From: Bdellovibrio sp. 22V | Lineage (GTDB): Bacteria > Bdellovibrionota > Bdellovibrionia > Bdellovibrionales > Bdellovibrionaceae | Assembly: GCF_030169785.1 (NCBI RefSeq) | Contig: NZ_CP125854.1 | Location: forward strand, 1,860,001-1,924,000 | Direction: 5' to 3' | DNA length: 64,000 bases | Shown: in pieces, positions 18,788 through 27,970 of the stretch | Layout: each line of letters starts with the position of its first letter | Numbering within the stretch: position 1 is the stretch's first letter | Made by a program: the position numbers and the translations under genes | The notes under the pieces: generated by a model | What the model saw: the letters and a program-made list of their open reading frames with translations, nothing else | Databases searched by the model: none | What the model was told of the DNA's origin: nothing

Positions 18788-18967
18788 TTAGCGAGTACCT
18801 ACGTTTGTAGTCGTAGAACCTTTAGCGACTTGTGTTTTAGCTACTGCAGGTGGGTTTGTGTGAGCGAAAAGACCACCGGCACCTTTGTGATCACATTTAG
18901 TAGCTGCCAAAGAAGCTGAAGAAGAGATCGTGATGATTGCTGCTGCGATGATATTCTTGATTGTCAT
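18788..18967 (-). CDS. small secreted protein, unknown function
   Basis: The ATG at 18967 has an AAAGGAG site 5 bases upstream and gives 59 residues; longer in-frame starts lack a ribosome site. Residues 1-21 form a signal peptide (IIAAAIITISSSASLAA). The mature part is about 38 residues with one Cys, HKGAGGLFAHTNPP and a Thr-rich end. No family was recognised. It has its own terminator and faces away from rhtA. Confidence 0.7.
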   Translation of the reverse strand: MTIKNIIAAAIITISSSASLAATKCDHKGAGGLFAHTNPPAVAKTQVAKGSTTTNVGTR

Positions 18968-19167
18968 TTTGACTCCTTTGTCACAAGCGGTATACATATC
19001 CCTAATGCTAAGAGCGTGCCTGGCTCTCCGTTCTGTTCTGAGATTCTTGCGACCACGAATCAATAGCTTAGCAAAATGGATTCTCATGATGAGATCGCAG
19101 TAACAAGAAGTGCCCGACAGCGCGCGCACCTGTTACTTTTCTAACAGCAAACGAGGAGAAAACGTCG

Positions 19168-20010
19168 TTGCGAAATCAAGTCTTGTCATCCATTGTGTGG
19201 ATTCTCTTGGCGATGTTTTCGATTCAATTTGGAGCATCCATTGCGAAACACCTGTTCCCGCAAGCAGGGGCTGCGGGCACAACAGCTTTACGTGTCTCGA
19301 TGTCAGCCGTTCTTCTTCTTGTTGCCGCCCGGGTTTGGAAACATAAGATTTCCCGCGAAAGCATTCCGAGCATCGCTGCGTATGGAGTCTCATTAGGTTT
19401 AATGAATCTCCTTTTTTATTTTGCCTTGGAAAGAATTCCTTTGGGATTGGCCGTGGCTCTCGAGTTCGTAGGTCCGTTGTCCGTAGCGCTTCTTTCAAGC
19501 AAGCGAGCACTGGATATCGTGTGGGCTGTGCTCGCGGGACTCGGAATATATTTTGTTCTTCCAATAGGAGAAACCAATACGACCTTGGATATGACCGGGG
19601 TTGCTTTAGCTCTTATCGCCGGAGTCTTCTGGGGTCTCTATATCATCTTCGGAAAAAAGGCCGCGAAGAATGGAGGCAGCCTTGTCATCACAGCTTGGGG
19701 TATGGCGTTCGCAGCGCTGGTAAGTTTTCCGGTGGGGGTTTTCATTAATGTCGAGCAAATTAAAAATCCCGGTTTGTGGCCGATGGGACTCTTGATCGCG
19801 ATTCTTTCAAGCGCTCTGCCTTATTCTCTGGAAATGAAAGCCATGCGCAATATGCCCGCAAAGACATTCGGTATTCTTATGAGTCTAGAGCCGGTCGTAG
19901 CGACATTCATGGGAATTCTGCTCTTGCAAGAGCATCTAACACTCACTCAGTGGTCCGCCATCGCGTGCATCATCGCCGCCTCCGTAGGAAGTACCGCTAC
20001 AAGTAAATAG
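19168..20010 (+). CDS. rhtA: RhtA-like DMT-family amino-acid exporter
   Basis: This 280-residue EamA/DMT-superfamily membrane protein has about ten helices in two repeats. It closely follows the E. coli threonine/homoserine exporter RhtA, with SIQFGASIAKHLFP, GLAVALEFVGPLSVALLSSKR and the C-terminal ILSSALPYSLEMKAMRNMP and FGILMSLEPVVA. The start is TTG with CGAGGAG 8 bases upstream. It probably exports threonine, homoserine or related compounds. It is a single gene; no regulator is next to it. Confidence 0.85.
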   Translation: MRNQVLSSIVWILLAMFSIQFGASIAKHLFPQAGAAGTTALRVSMSAVLLLVAARVWKHKISRESIPSIAAYGVSLGLMNLLFYFALERIPLGLAVALEFVGPLSVALLSSKRALDIVWAVLAGLGIYFVLPIGETNTTLDMTGVALALIAGVFWGLYIIFGKKAAKNGGSLVITAWGMAFAALVSFPVGVFINVEQIKNPGLWPMGLLIAILSSALPYSLEMKAMRNMPAKTFGILMSLEPVVATFMGILLLQEHLTLTQWSAIACIIAASVGSTATSK

Positions 20011-20040
20011 AATCTTTCATTTGATATCTAAATTAGAAAA

Positions 20041-21720
20041 CTAAATTTTAGCCTGGGACTTTTTTATTGCACGGATAACTTGCTCAAATTTAGATCGAAT
20101 GCCGTCATTAACTATGGTGTCACAATCTTGAAAGAGATCCACTTTTGTGCATTTTATATCTTCAGCCGAAATTGTTGAAGTTAAGAGTGAGTTCCATAGA
20201 GCTTCAGCAGCAATGGAGTACATCTTTCCAGGAACTGAATAAATAATTGCATTATGTTTATTGAAAGATGGTAACTCGATCTGTTTATCAAAGTATAATT
20301 TACGGAAAATTAGTTCAGTGGTCGCAAAGAAAGTTAAGTCTGCGGCGTTTCCTAAATTTCTCTCTGTGAGAAATTGGATTGTACCGCCAGGGTTTATATT
20401 TATAAGCAGGTTTTTTCCGGAGTTTCCAGTTAGGGTATCCAAAATCAATTGCGACCCTTTTCCTTGAACAATAAGAGCTCTTTCGAAGTTTTCTAGTTCT
20501 AATGTTGCAAAATGATTTTGAAATCCTGTGATAGTATTGCTTTTTATCAAGGCTAAAAATGCCGATAAAGTTTTTTCATTGAAGAAATTAGGCTGAATTA
20601 AGCGAGTTTCTTTAATCTTTTTTAGAGTAATGAGGGTTGTTTCGTCTGAGGGAACAACGTCGAGCTTAGAGAAGAGAGCAAAAAGATGCGAACTTTCTTC
20701 CAAGGTTAAGGCATTGATGATTTCATTTGGGCTCAGCAGGCTCGTTAGAAAATGCTGCCCAGAAGCCGAAATTAACTTTTCTAAGTCATACTGTAGCTTT
20801 TGTGAGTATGCCAAACCTCGAAGCAATTGTCCTTCGTCTTGATAAGCTAGCTTTGCAAGCTTAAGTAAGTTGACGTCAGTACGTTTGACAGCCATCGAGA
20901 CTACGGCGGTAATCGATTTCCAAGAAAGGTTTTCAGTTCTTTTTATGAGAGAAGTATTCAAAGCATTTTCCAGCGTAAGAACTTCCGTTTGATCAATGGG
21001 CACAATATAGGCAGCACGTTTTAGTAAGAGATCATGCAGGTCATAGGAAGCTCTGCACATTTGTAGCAAATATGAAGTGTGAGAGTTGATGGTCTTTCTG
21101 CTGAAGATGAGCCCTAGAGATTTATTAGTACAAAAATTTTGCAATGTGATTTTTTGAACCAAAATTTCAGTTGCTTGGGCAAAGTCGTCTATAGACAAGT
21201 GATCGGTTTTAGCCAGAGCGAAAATACCTTTTTGTACAAAATCTTCCGAAATAATAATTTCGTTTAAGAGGTAATTGCCAGTCAGATTATTTAAATTAAT
21301 CAATTGTTGATCGGGTGGTCCTGACAGAGACTTCGAAAATGACGATGCCCATTTTAGAAAGTTCTTAAAATAGTGTTTTTTTTGTTCCGGTGAAATTTGT
21401 TCGGAGTAGATAGTAGTGGAATTTAGCAAATTTGAGAAAGCGACTTTATGAACAGGAAGTATAGCATTCTCTTTTTCAAGTTCTTTTAGGCTTAACCAAA
21501 CTAGACACAAGTCATTTTCCTTTGTACTTGTGCTAAGTGAAATGAAATCTACCTTTTCTAACTTCTTTTGATAGTCCTTGCATAGGGCCGTTTCATTCTT
21601 TGATGCGGCAATCTGGAATATTTTATCTGCTTTTTCATCATTCTTTTTAAAAGAACAAGCCCCCATGCTTAAGCACGAGATCAGAACTGCATAAGTAATG
21701 GGAGCTTTTATCTTCAACAT
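20041..21720 (-). CDS. large lipoprotein of unknown function
   Basis: The 559-residue protein starts with a lipoprotein signal (about 1-22; lipobox LSMGAC, Cys22). The rest is mostly helical, Leu/Ser/Lys-rich, with six or so scattered Cys and no recognised domain. Base composition is clearly more AT-rich than the flanks, with many AAA, TTT and ATT codons, as is the small gene before it. The two are 12 bases apart and likely form one operon. The composition suggests foreign or fast-evolving origin. Confidence 0.8.
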   Translation of the reverse strand: MLKIKAPITYAVLISCLSMGACSFKKNDEKADKIFQIAASKNETALCKDYQKKLEKVDFISLSTSTKENDLCLVWLSLKELEKENAILPVHKVAFSNLLNSTTIYSEQISPEQKKHYFKNFLKWASSFSKSLSGPPDQQLINLNNLTGNYLLNEIIISEDFVQKGIFALAKTDHLSIDDFAQATEILVQKITLQNFCTNKSLGLIFSRKTINSHTSYLLQMCRASYDLHDLLLKRAAYIVPIDQTEVLTLENALNTSLIKRTENLSWKSITAVVSMAVKRTDVNLLKLAKLAYQDEGQLLRGLAYSQKLQYDLEKLISASGQHFLTSLLSPNEIINALTLEESSHLFALFSKLDVVPSDETTLITLKKIKETRLIQPNFFNEKTLSAFLALIKSNTITGFQNHFATLELENFERALIVQGKGSQLILDTLTGNSGKNLLININPGGTIQFLTERNLGNAADLTFFATTELIFRKLYFDKQIELPSFNKHNAIIYSVPGKMYSIAAEALWNSLLTSTISAEDIKCTKVDLFQDCDTIVNDGIRSKFEQVIRAIKKSQAKI

Positions 21721-21732
21721 AAATATTTTTAG

Positions 21733-22086
21733 TTATTTGCAGTTGGCTTGGCCAGTGGCGATCTTGCACGCAGTTCTTTTGAGCGTGTTCACTTGGGCCC
21801 AGGCAGCATCAATTTCGTCTTCACTTGCGGAGTCGGATAAACCTCCATAAATAATTTGAGCTTCTTCAATTATTTTTGTGAGAGAGCCGACTTGATTTGT
21901 GCTTCCGTCTGACGTTAAGCCAACCTCTTCCTGAAGCTCAGTCATATCTTTAATCATTAATTCAATTTGATTAGCTTGTGCAGCACTGATTCTTGTGTGT
22001 TCCAAATCGAATTCATCATAAGCCATTGAGTTAACCGAACTTATAAGAGTAAGGGCTGCAAAAGCGATTGCTAGTGACTTTTTCAT
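21733..22086 (-). CDS. small secreted helical protein, unknown function
   Basis: The 117-residue protein has a signal peptide (about 1-22, NSMA|YDE) and a mature acidic helical domain ending in two Cys (ACKIATGQANCK), which could form a disulfide. GGAGAG lies just before the ATG. It is followed after 12 bases by the 559-residue lipoprotein gene on the same strand. No family recognised. Confidence 0.75.
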   Translation of the reverse strand: MKKSLAIAFAALTLISSVNSMAYDEFDLEHTRISAAQANQIELMIKDMTELQEEVGLTSDGSTNQVGSLTKIIEEAQIIYGGLSDSASEDEIDAAWAQVNTLKRTACKIATGQANCK

Positions 22087-22229
22087 TTTTCTCTCCTTTG
22101 TTTCAATGACGTTGAAATGCCAGAGCCATGCCCGCGCGAGGAGCAGGTCTTGAAGAGCTGGGTGTTTAGAGATAAGACAGAGGCCGAAGAGGGGCGCTCG
22201 ATTCTCAGAATGAGACGGGCGATGGGAGA

Positions 22230-22251
22230 GGGCTTTCCAAGAAGAAAGCCC
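22230..22251. repeat. hairpin after the nuclease gene
   Basis: An 8-bp perfect stem GGGCTTTC / GAAAGCCC with a 6-base loop lies 12 bases beyond the nuclease stop. On the minus strand no T tract follows it, so it may protect the 3' end of the mRNA rather than terminate it. Confidence 0.4.
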
Positions 22252-22262
22252 TTTTCAGATTT

Positions 22263-23333
22263 TTACTTTTTCTCTGCCGGAGTGGTCGTGTCGTAATAAT
22301 CGGGAGCCACGAAGTCCACCGTGAACGGATACTTATAAGATTTGTAAGCACCTAGCTTGGGTTTGCCGGCTTTTGCGTAGGCTTCGTCCCAAAGATTTGC
22401 TAACAAAACAGAGCCGCGGGCCATTTCTTTCACGATCAAAGGTTTCATTTTCTTGAAAGCCTCGGAAGCAGGTTTGCGTTCGGCAGCCGTTTTGATCTCC
22501 ATACCTTTTTCTTTTACGAGAGTGGACTTTTTCGTAACAGGATCCACTTTCAAAATTTTTGGGATTTCCGTATTAGAGATAACACTCAAAACTTTCATTT
22601 TTTCGATCGGTGTCGCAGGTTTCAAAAACTCAGGATTTTTCATCGCTCTCGCTTCTTTCAAAACAAGATAATCAAGATCGCCGTCGAATTGCCCCACGAC
22701 CGCATCTTCAAAGTAAGCGTGGATGCCGCCATGTCCGGTCGCATAGCCATCGTAATCCGCTGTTGTGTGGAACGGTTGAGAATTGTCACCCACGAAGTGT
22801 CCCATCAAACCCATCGAGACAACCATCTCGTAAGCAAGCTTGTTATATGGAAGCTCGTTGTTTTGTTCTTCTTTGAAATTTGCAGGCAAAGTCGCTTTTG
22901 CAAGCTGCTGCCCCAAATTTTCAATGATGCGCATGAATTGATCGACTCTCCACCAGGAAGATCCGAATTCTGTAGGGATAGACTTGATTGTCGAGCCATC
23001 GTTTTTGAATTTGTTAGGCTTGCCGGTGAAATCCGCGATCAACTTTTTGTAGTCCGTTGGGATGTCCTTGACGGGAAGACCGATCACTTCGATATCAATA
23101 AAGTGCGTGGGATTTCCTAACTTGTTTGCGTCTCCACCCAAACTTTTCCAGTAGAAGTCCGGCATGTTGCACAGATGACCCATCATCTGAGGTTTGTGCT
23201 GAAGATATTCTTTAAGACCTGGTTCTTTCACTAAAAAGGAAGCGACTCTGCAGATGGTATCGTGTCCGCGACCGCCCCAAGCGAAGACTTGGCTTGAAGA
23301 AAGAAGAATCAAACTGATCAATAGATGTTTCAT
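22263..23333 (-). CDS. secreted S1/P1-type nuclease
   Basis: The 356-residue protein has a signal peptide (about 1-18) whose cleavage leaves Trp19 at the mature N-terminus, as in S1/P1 nucleases, where that residue binds zinc. Family zinc-site motifs follow: WGGRGHDTICRVA (His24), NPTHFIDIE, and MGHFVGDNSQPFHTTADYDG, then GIHAYFED. These enzymes cut single-stranded DNA and RNA and remove 3'-phosphates. The gene is 19 bases behind the nucleoside-importer permease on the same strand, so it probably belongs to that operon and feeds it. Confidence 0.9.
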   Translation of the reverse strand: MKHLLISLILLSSSQVFAWGGRGHDTICRVASFLVKEPGLKEYLQHKPQMMGHLCNMPDFYWKSLGGDANKLGNPTHFIDIEVIGLPVKDIPTDYKKLIADFTGKPNKFKNDGSTIKSIPTEFGSSWWRVDQFMRIIENLGQQLAKATLPANFKEEQNNELPYNKLAYEMVVSMGLMGHFVGDNSQPFHTTADYDGYATGHGGIHAYFEDAVVGQFDGDLDYLVLKEARAMKNPEFLKPATPIEKMKVLSVISNTEIPKILKVDPVTKKSTLVKEKGMEIKTAAERKPASEAFKKMKPLIVKEMARGSVLLANLWDEAYAKAGKPKLGAYKSYKYPFTVDFVAPDYYDTTTPAEKK

Positions 23334-23352
23334 AAAACCTCACACTAGTTTC

Positions 23353-24225
23353 TTACTCTCGTCCCAAAGCTTTCGGAGCACGGCTTTTACCGATAAAGCC
23401 AGCCAAAGCCACAATGGTAACGACGTAAGGTAAAATTTGAACAAATTGAACGGGAACTTCCATGTCGCCAATGCGAACCCCTTGCAAACGAATTTGCAGG
23501 GCATCGGCAAAAGCGAAAAGAAGGCACGCGGCTAAAGCAGGAACGGGCTTCCATTTTCCAAAGATCAGCGCCGCTAACGCCATGAAGCCGCGACCGCCTG
23601 TCATCATGGGAGAATAAGAGGAAGCTAAAAACAAAGACAAGCTGGCTCCACCCCATGCGGCGAAAGCACCGCTGGCACAAACGGCACTCCAGCGAACTTT
23701 GCGGACGCTGACACCGCTAGCGACAAGAGCTTCCGGGTGTTCTCCGGCAAACAGAAGCCAAAGCCCCGAGCGCGTTTTATAGAGCCAAAAGCTAATCAAG
23801 GCGACTAAGGCAAATGCCATCAACAGAGGTTCAAAAGCAAAACGGTCTTCGACTAACAATGCCGGGGTCGAGCCCGTAGAGTTATAAAAAATCTTCGTGA
23901 GAAATGGAATCACGCCCATCGCTAAAAGATTGAAGGCCATACCAGTCACGATTTGATCTGCTTTAAGTTCAATGACAAACAAAGCATACAAAGCGCCGAT
24001 AACGAGTCCGGCAAAAAGAGCTGCGGCCCAACCCATCCACGCCGAGGCGAAGTATTGTCCTGCTACCGCGCCGGCGAAAGCTCCGGTGAGCATAAAGCCT
24101 TCAAGGGCGACGTTCACGATACCAGAGCGTTCGCTCATAAGTCCGCCCATTGAAGCGAAAATCAGCGGCGTTGCTAAGCGAAGTGTTGCCAAGCTTAAAG
24201 ATAAAAGGAGAGCCATCATATCCAT
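23353..24225 (-). CDS. nucleoside ABC importer permease, second subunit
   Basis: From the ATG at 24225 the protein has about 290 residues. It is a BPD_transp_2-type permease with eight or more helices and family motifs GGLMSERSGIVNVALEGFML and GGRGFMALAALIFGKW. This matches the YufQ/NupQ/BmpD-like permeases of guanosine/nucleoside importers. Its start overlaps the stop of the first permease (TAATG), so the two are coupled. The partner ATPase and binding protein lie upstream in the same operon. Confidence 0.9.
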   Translation of the reverse strand: MDMMALLLSLSLATLRLATPLIFASMGGLMSERSGIVNVALEGFMLTGAFAGAVAGQYFASAWMGWAAALFAGLVIGALYALFVIELKADQIVTGMAFNLLAMGVIPFLTKIFYNSTGSTPALLVEDRFAFEPLLMAFALVALISFWLYKTRSGLWLLFAGEHPEALVASGVSVRKVRWSAVCASGAFAAWGGASLSLFLASSYSPMMTGGRGFMALAALIFGKWKPVPALAACLLFAFADALQIRLQGVRIGDMEVPVQFVQILPYVVTIVALAGFIGKSRAPKALGRE

Positions 24226-25253
24226 TAGCTTTTTCTCCTTTTCGATTTCATCCACTCCCAATAACCCTGAGCTGCGACACCCAAGATAATCAATGCTTGA
24301 ATGATGCGGGAAAAATCACGGGTGATTGTGGAAGTTTCGAGATCTAAATCGGAAGCGCCTTTATGAAGAGCTCCCATCAAGAAAGCCGCGAAAATAATCC
24401 CGATAGGATTGTTATTTGCTAAAAGAGCCACGGCGATACCGATGAAGCCATAGTCTGGCGAAAAACCGATACGATACTGTCCTGAGCTTCCTAAGACTTC
24501 CGAAAGTGCGACACAACCGGCGAAGGCCCCCGCCAAAGTCATAGCTAGAATTTGCACTTTCTTTTCAGAAATACCCGCGCGATGAGACGCTTCCGGATTC
24601 GAGCCGACCGCCCGCAATTGAAAGCCCCACGTGGTTTTCCAGAGAAATATCCACAACAAAATTGCAAACGCGATGGCGAATCCCAAAGACGCATTCGCTG
24701 GAGTATCCGGAAAGAAACGCGCGATCAGATCGTAATCTTTAAACATGTAGTTGCTAGAAACAAGCGCTGTCTCTGGATTCTGCGAGTGCGGATTCGGAAT
24801 AATTTTAAGAGTAAACCAGCTTGCTAACCCTGCCGCGATGAAATTCAGCATGATCGTGATGATAACTTCGTGACTGCCGCGATATGCCCGCAACCAGCCT
24901 ACGATTGCCCCCCAAAAACCGCCCATCATCAGAGCCGCCGCGAATGCAACAAGAGGTGCCACAGGGAAAGGAATCTGCGGAAAAAGAACGCCGACCGCCG
25001 CCGCTGTCACCACCGCCATCGTCATCTGTCCTTCCGCGCCGATGTTGAAAAGACCGGCGTGAAAACCGATTGCGACGGAAAGACCACAAAAAATCAAAGG
25101 AGTCGTGTAAGATAAAGTCAAACCCAGATCATAGACAGAGCCAAACGCGCTTCGCATAAGGATCATGAAAATGTTCAAAGGGTTTTCCCCCGCAATGAGC
25201 GTCAAAAGAAGTGCGACAGTTAAACCGATGATAAAACCCAAGAAGCGCTTCAC
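24225..25253 (-). CDS. nucleoside ABC importer permease, first subunit
   Basis: The 342-residue BPD_transp_2 permease has about nine helices and the motif FHAGLFNIGAEGQMTMAVVTA near residues 64-84, plus GFSPDYGFIGIAVALLANNNP, typical of YufP/NupP-type nucleoside permeases. It overlaps the ATPase gene by 4 bases and the next permease by one base. It forms the heterodimeric channel with that permease. Confidence 0.9.
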   Translation of the reverse strand: MKRFLGFIIGLTVALLLTLIAGENPLNIFMILMRSAFGSVYDLGLTLSYTTPLIFCGLSVAIGFHAGLFNIGAEGQMTMAVVTAAAVGVLFPQIPFPVAPLVAFAAALMMGGFWGAIVGWLRAYRGSHEVIITIMLNFIAAGLASWFTLKIIPNPHSQNPETALVSSNYMFKDYDLIARFFPDTPANASLGFAIAFAILLWIFLWKTTWGFQLRAVGSNPEASHRAGISEKKVQILAMTLAGAFAGCVALSEVLGSSGQYRIGFSPDYGFIGIAVALLANNNPIGIIFAAFLMGALHKGASDLDLETSTITRDFSRIIQALIILGVAAQGYWEWMKSKRRKS

Positions 25254-26728
25254 TGTCCGCCTCCCATAGCACAGCCCAAAGAAATCTCGTTGAACTCGGC
25301 GCGCGTGAACTCGGCGACGATACTGCCTTTATATAAAACGACGATGCGATCAGAAAGAGCCATCAGCTCGTCGAGCTCGGAAGAAATTAATAAGATGCCG
25401 GAGCCTTCGTCACGTGTCTTGCGCAATTCATTATGAATAAACTCGATCGCCCCGATATCCACCCCACGAGTGGGTTGTGCGGCGATGACGACGGAAGGCT
25501 TTTGTAAAAGAGTCCGTGCGACGACAAGTTTTTGCTGATTACCGCCCGAGAGTTTTTCAAAAGGCAAATGCGGGTTGTGGGGACGAATGTCATAGGTATT
25601 CATCACATCCTGAGTCGCAGATACGATATTCTTAAGTTTTAAAAAGATACCCTGTGCGAAGGATCCCGATTTCTGTTGTCCTAGAATGAAGTTTTCATAA
25701 ACGGGGCGGGAAGGAAGGACGCCAAAACGCAATCGGTCTTCGGGAAACGAACCTAAAGAGCCTTTGACTGTGATGCTCCCCGAGAAGGATTTTTTCTCTA
25801 GAGCGTGACGATCTAAAAGCGCGCGGATAAGAACATCTTGTCCGTTGCCTTCAACGCCGGCGACGCCGACGATTTCACGTGCACGAACCTCAAGATGGAT
25901 GTTCTGAATTTGATGATTGCCCAGTCGCGCGCTGACATTAGCGAACTTAAGCAACGTCTGATCTGTATCCACGGACGTGCTACGCTCACGCGGTGTTTGC
26001 GGACGATGGCCTACCATCATCTCTGCCAATTCGGCAGTATTTGTGTAAGTCGTAACTTTATTGCCGACGACACGGCCTTGACGAAACACAGTCACGGCGT
26101 CAGTAAGAGCCATCACTTCTTTAAGCTTGTGAGTGATGATAAGAATTGTTTTTCCTTCATCACGCAGTCGATTGAGATTTTTAAAAAGATTTTGAACTTC
26201 TTGCGGAGTTAAAACAGCCGTAGGTTCATCAAGAATCAGAATCTCGGAGTTTTGCGAAAGGATCTTGAGAATTTCCAAACGTTGTTGTTCACCAACGGAA
26301 AGATCTTCAACTTTGGCATCGAGATCCAAGTGAAAACCATATTTTTCCGCAATTTCACTGAGTCTTTGTTTCTGCTCTTTTCGCGGAAGTAAAGAAAACG
26401 CCGAACCTTTTTGCTGAAGCAGAATATTGTCGAGAGCTGAAAGTGGTTCGGCCAGCATGAAATGCTGATGGACCATTCCGATTTGCGCGGCCATCGCGTC
26501 AATAGGAGAGTGAAACTCCACCGGCTTTCCATGGACGAGGATTTGACCGCCGTCGGGCCGGTACATCCCAAAAAGAATTTTCATCGCGGTTGATTTGCCA
26601 GCACCGTTTTCGCCGACGATGGCATGAATGGTTCCTGGCGCGACAGAAAAAGAAATATCGGAGTTGGCGCGCACTTCGCCAAAATATTTTGAGACTCCTT
26701 TAAACTCGACCGCGGAAACTGTCATCAC
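25250..26728 (-). CDS. nucleoside ABC importer ATPase (two ABC domains)
   Basis: The 492-residue protein fuses two ABC domains, as in sugar and nucleoside importers. The first has Walker A GENGAGKSTAMK, signature LSVGEQQRLEIL and Walker B ILILDEPTAVLTP. The second has a degenerate Walker A (GVEGNGQDVLI), signature LSGGNQQKLVVAR and an AQPTRGVD in place of the usual Walker B, so only the first site is likely to be fully active, as is common in this family. It overlaps both neighbours by 1-4 bases. Confidence 0.93.
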   Translation of the reverse strand: MMTVSAVEFKGVSKYFGEVRANSDISFSVAPGTIHAIVGENGAGKSTAMKILFGMYRPDGGQILVHGKPVEFHSPIDAMAAQIGMVHQHFMLAEPLSALDNILLQQKGSAFSLLPRKEQKQRLSEIAEKYGFHLDLDAKVEDLSVGEQQRLEILKILSQNSEILILDEPTAVLTPQEVQNLFKNLNRLRDEGKTILIITHKLKEVMALTDAVTVFRQGRVVGNKVTTYTNTAELAEMMVGHRPQTPRERSTSVDTDQTLLKFANVSARLGNHQIQNIHLEVRAREIVGVAGVEGNGQDVLIRALLDRHALEKKSFSGSITVKGSLGSFPEDRLRFGVLPSRPVYENFILGQQKSGSFAQGIFLKLKNIVSATQDVMNTYDIRPHNPHLPFEKLSGGNQQKLVVARTLLQKPSVVIAAQPTRGVDIGAIEFIHNELRKTRDEGSGILLISSELDELMALSDRIVVLYKGSIVAEFTRAEFNEISLGCAMGGGQ

Positions 26729-27708
26729 TATTTCTTTTTATAGTAATCAGGAACTTGAATCTGACCGGCGATGATTTTCTTTTTAATCTCTTCGACTTTC
26801 TTTTTCATATCAGAAGTGATGAGTTTTTCATTATACTGATCCAGAGTGTAGTCGACACCTTTGTTCTTTAAACCGAAATGTACGATACCTGGAGAAAACT
26901 TGCCTTCCTGAGTTTCCTTGATTGTGTCGTAAACCGCGACATCGACAGCCTTCAACATGCTTGTAAGAATAGTGCCTGGCTTAATCCAGTTTTGATTGGA
27001 GTCGCAACCAATGGCGAATTTTTTCTTTTCTTCAGCAGCATCGAAAACACCTGTGTTAGACGCACCTGCCGCAGCAAAGATCACATCGGCTCCTTGTGCA
27101 AATTGTGACAACGCCAATTCTTTGGCCTTAGCCGGATTGTTCCAAGCTTCTCCGGTCACGCCCACATAGTTTTCGCTTGTTTTGATTTTTGGATTTACGT
27201 ATTTCGCTCCGGCAATGTAACCCATTGCAAAACGGCGGATGAGAGGAATGTCCATGCCTCCGACGAATCCCACTGAGTTTGTTTTTGAAGTCATCGCCGC
27301 CAAAGCGCCGACTAAGAAAGAGCCTTCATGTTCTTGAAATAAAAGCGAACGAACGTTCGGCGCCGTGACTTCGGCGTCAACAACGGCAAACTTAACTTGC
27401 GGGAATTGGGCAGAAACTTTTTTAACGGCTTCTTTTTGCGCAAAGCCGATACCGATCACAAGATCAAAATTTTTGCGCGCAAACGAGCGATGAAGATTTT
27501 CGATGGCGTTTGTATCCGTTGCTTCGACGAATTTAAGATCAATCTTTAAATCTTTTTGCGCTTTCGTAGCGCCGAGGTACGCAGCGGAGTTAAAAGATTT
27601 ATCGTCTTTTCCGCCCTTATCGAGGACCAGGCCGACTTTTAGCGTATTTGCGAAGGAAACTGTGTTAATTGACATCAATATCAGGGTGGTAAGGATACTT
27701 TTCACCAT
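26728..27708 (-). CDS. BMP-family substrate-binding protein of the nucleoside importer
   Basis: From the ATG at 27708 the protein has 326 residues: a signal peptide (about 1-20, VSFA|NTL) and a BMP/PnrA-like periplasmic binding fold with GLVLDKGGKDDKSFN, DLVIGIGFAQKEAV, VGFVGGMDIPLIRRF and DVIFAAAGASNTGVF. No lipobox Cys is seen, so it may be soluble in the periplasm. Family members bind purine nucleosides. It is the first gene of the importer-nuclease operon, with a G-rich site just before the ATG. Confidence 0.92.
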   Translation of the reverse strand: MVKSILTTLILMSINTVSFANTLKVGLVLDKGGKDDKSFNSAAYLGATKAQKDLKIDLKFVEATDTNAIENLHRSFARKNFDLVIGIGFAQKEAVKKVSAQFPQVKFAVVDAEVTAPNVRSLLFQEHEGSFLVGALAAMTSKTNSVGFVGGMDIPLIRRFAMGYIAGAKYVNPKIKTSENYVGVTGEAWNNPAKAKELALSQFAQGADVIFAAAGASNTGVFDAAEEKKKFAIGCDSNQNWIKPGTILTSMLKAVDVAVYDTIKETQEGKFSPGIVHFGLKNKGVDYTLDQYNEKLITSDMKKKVEEIKKKIIAGQIQVPDYYKKK

Positions 27709-27904
27709 CGGTGGGCCCCCTTGCAGCATCTAAACTCGGTGCTTTTTGGCACGAAGTAAGCAGTTGATTTCACAAAAAAATTCTCTGAATTATGTGCGCC
27801 TGAAATTAGGAGACTCGTCTATGTGAGTCAAGTCAAAACCTTGTTAGCTCTTTTACCAGGTGCCGTTACAAGTGAGTTATGTCGAAATTTCAATTAGGCG
27901 GCTG

Positions 27905-27910
27905 TATAAT
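27905..27910 (+). promoter_or_regulatory. -10 box candidate for the Crp/Fnr-type gene
   Basis: A consensus TATAAT lies 61 bases before the start codon. At 17 bases upstream only a weak TCGAAA matches the -35 box, so the promoter may depend on an activator. Confidence 0.4.
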
Positions 27911-27970
27911 ACCAGATTAGGATTGGCCTAAACATTTAACCCAAAGAAGAAAGCTCGGAGGAAATAGAGT

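Noticed and set aside
19133-19564. Minus-strand frame of 143 codons opposite rhtA
   Set aside because: The plus-strand protein matches RhtA throughout; the opposite frame has no family features or ribosome site.
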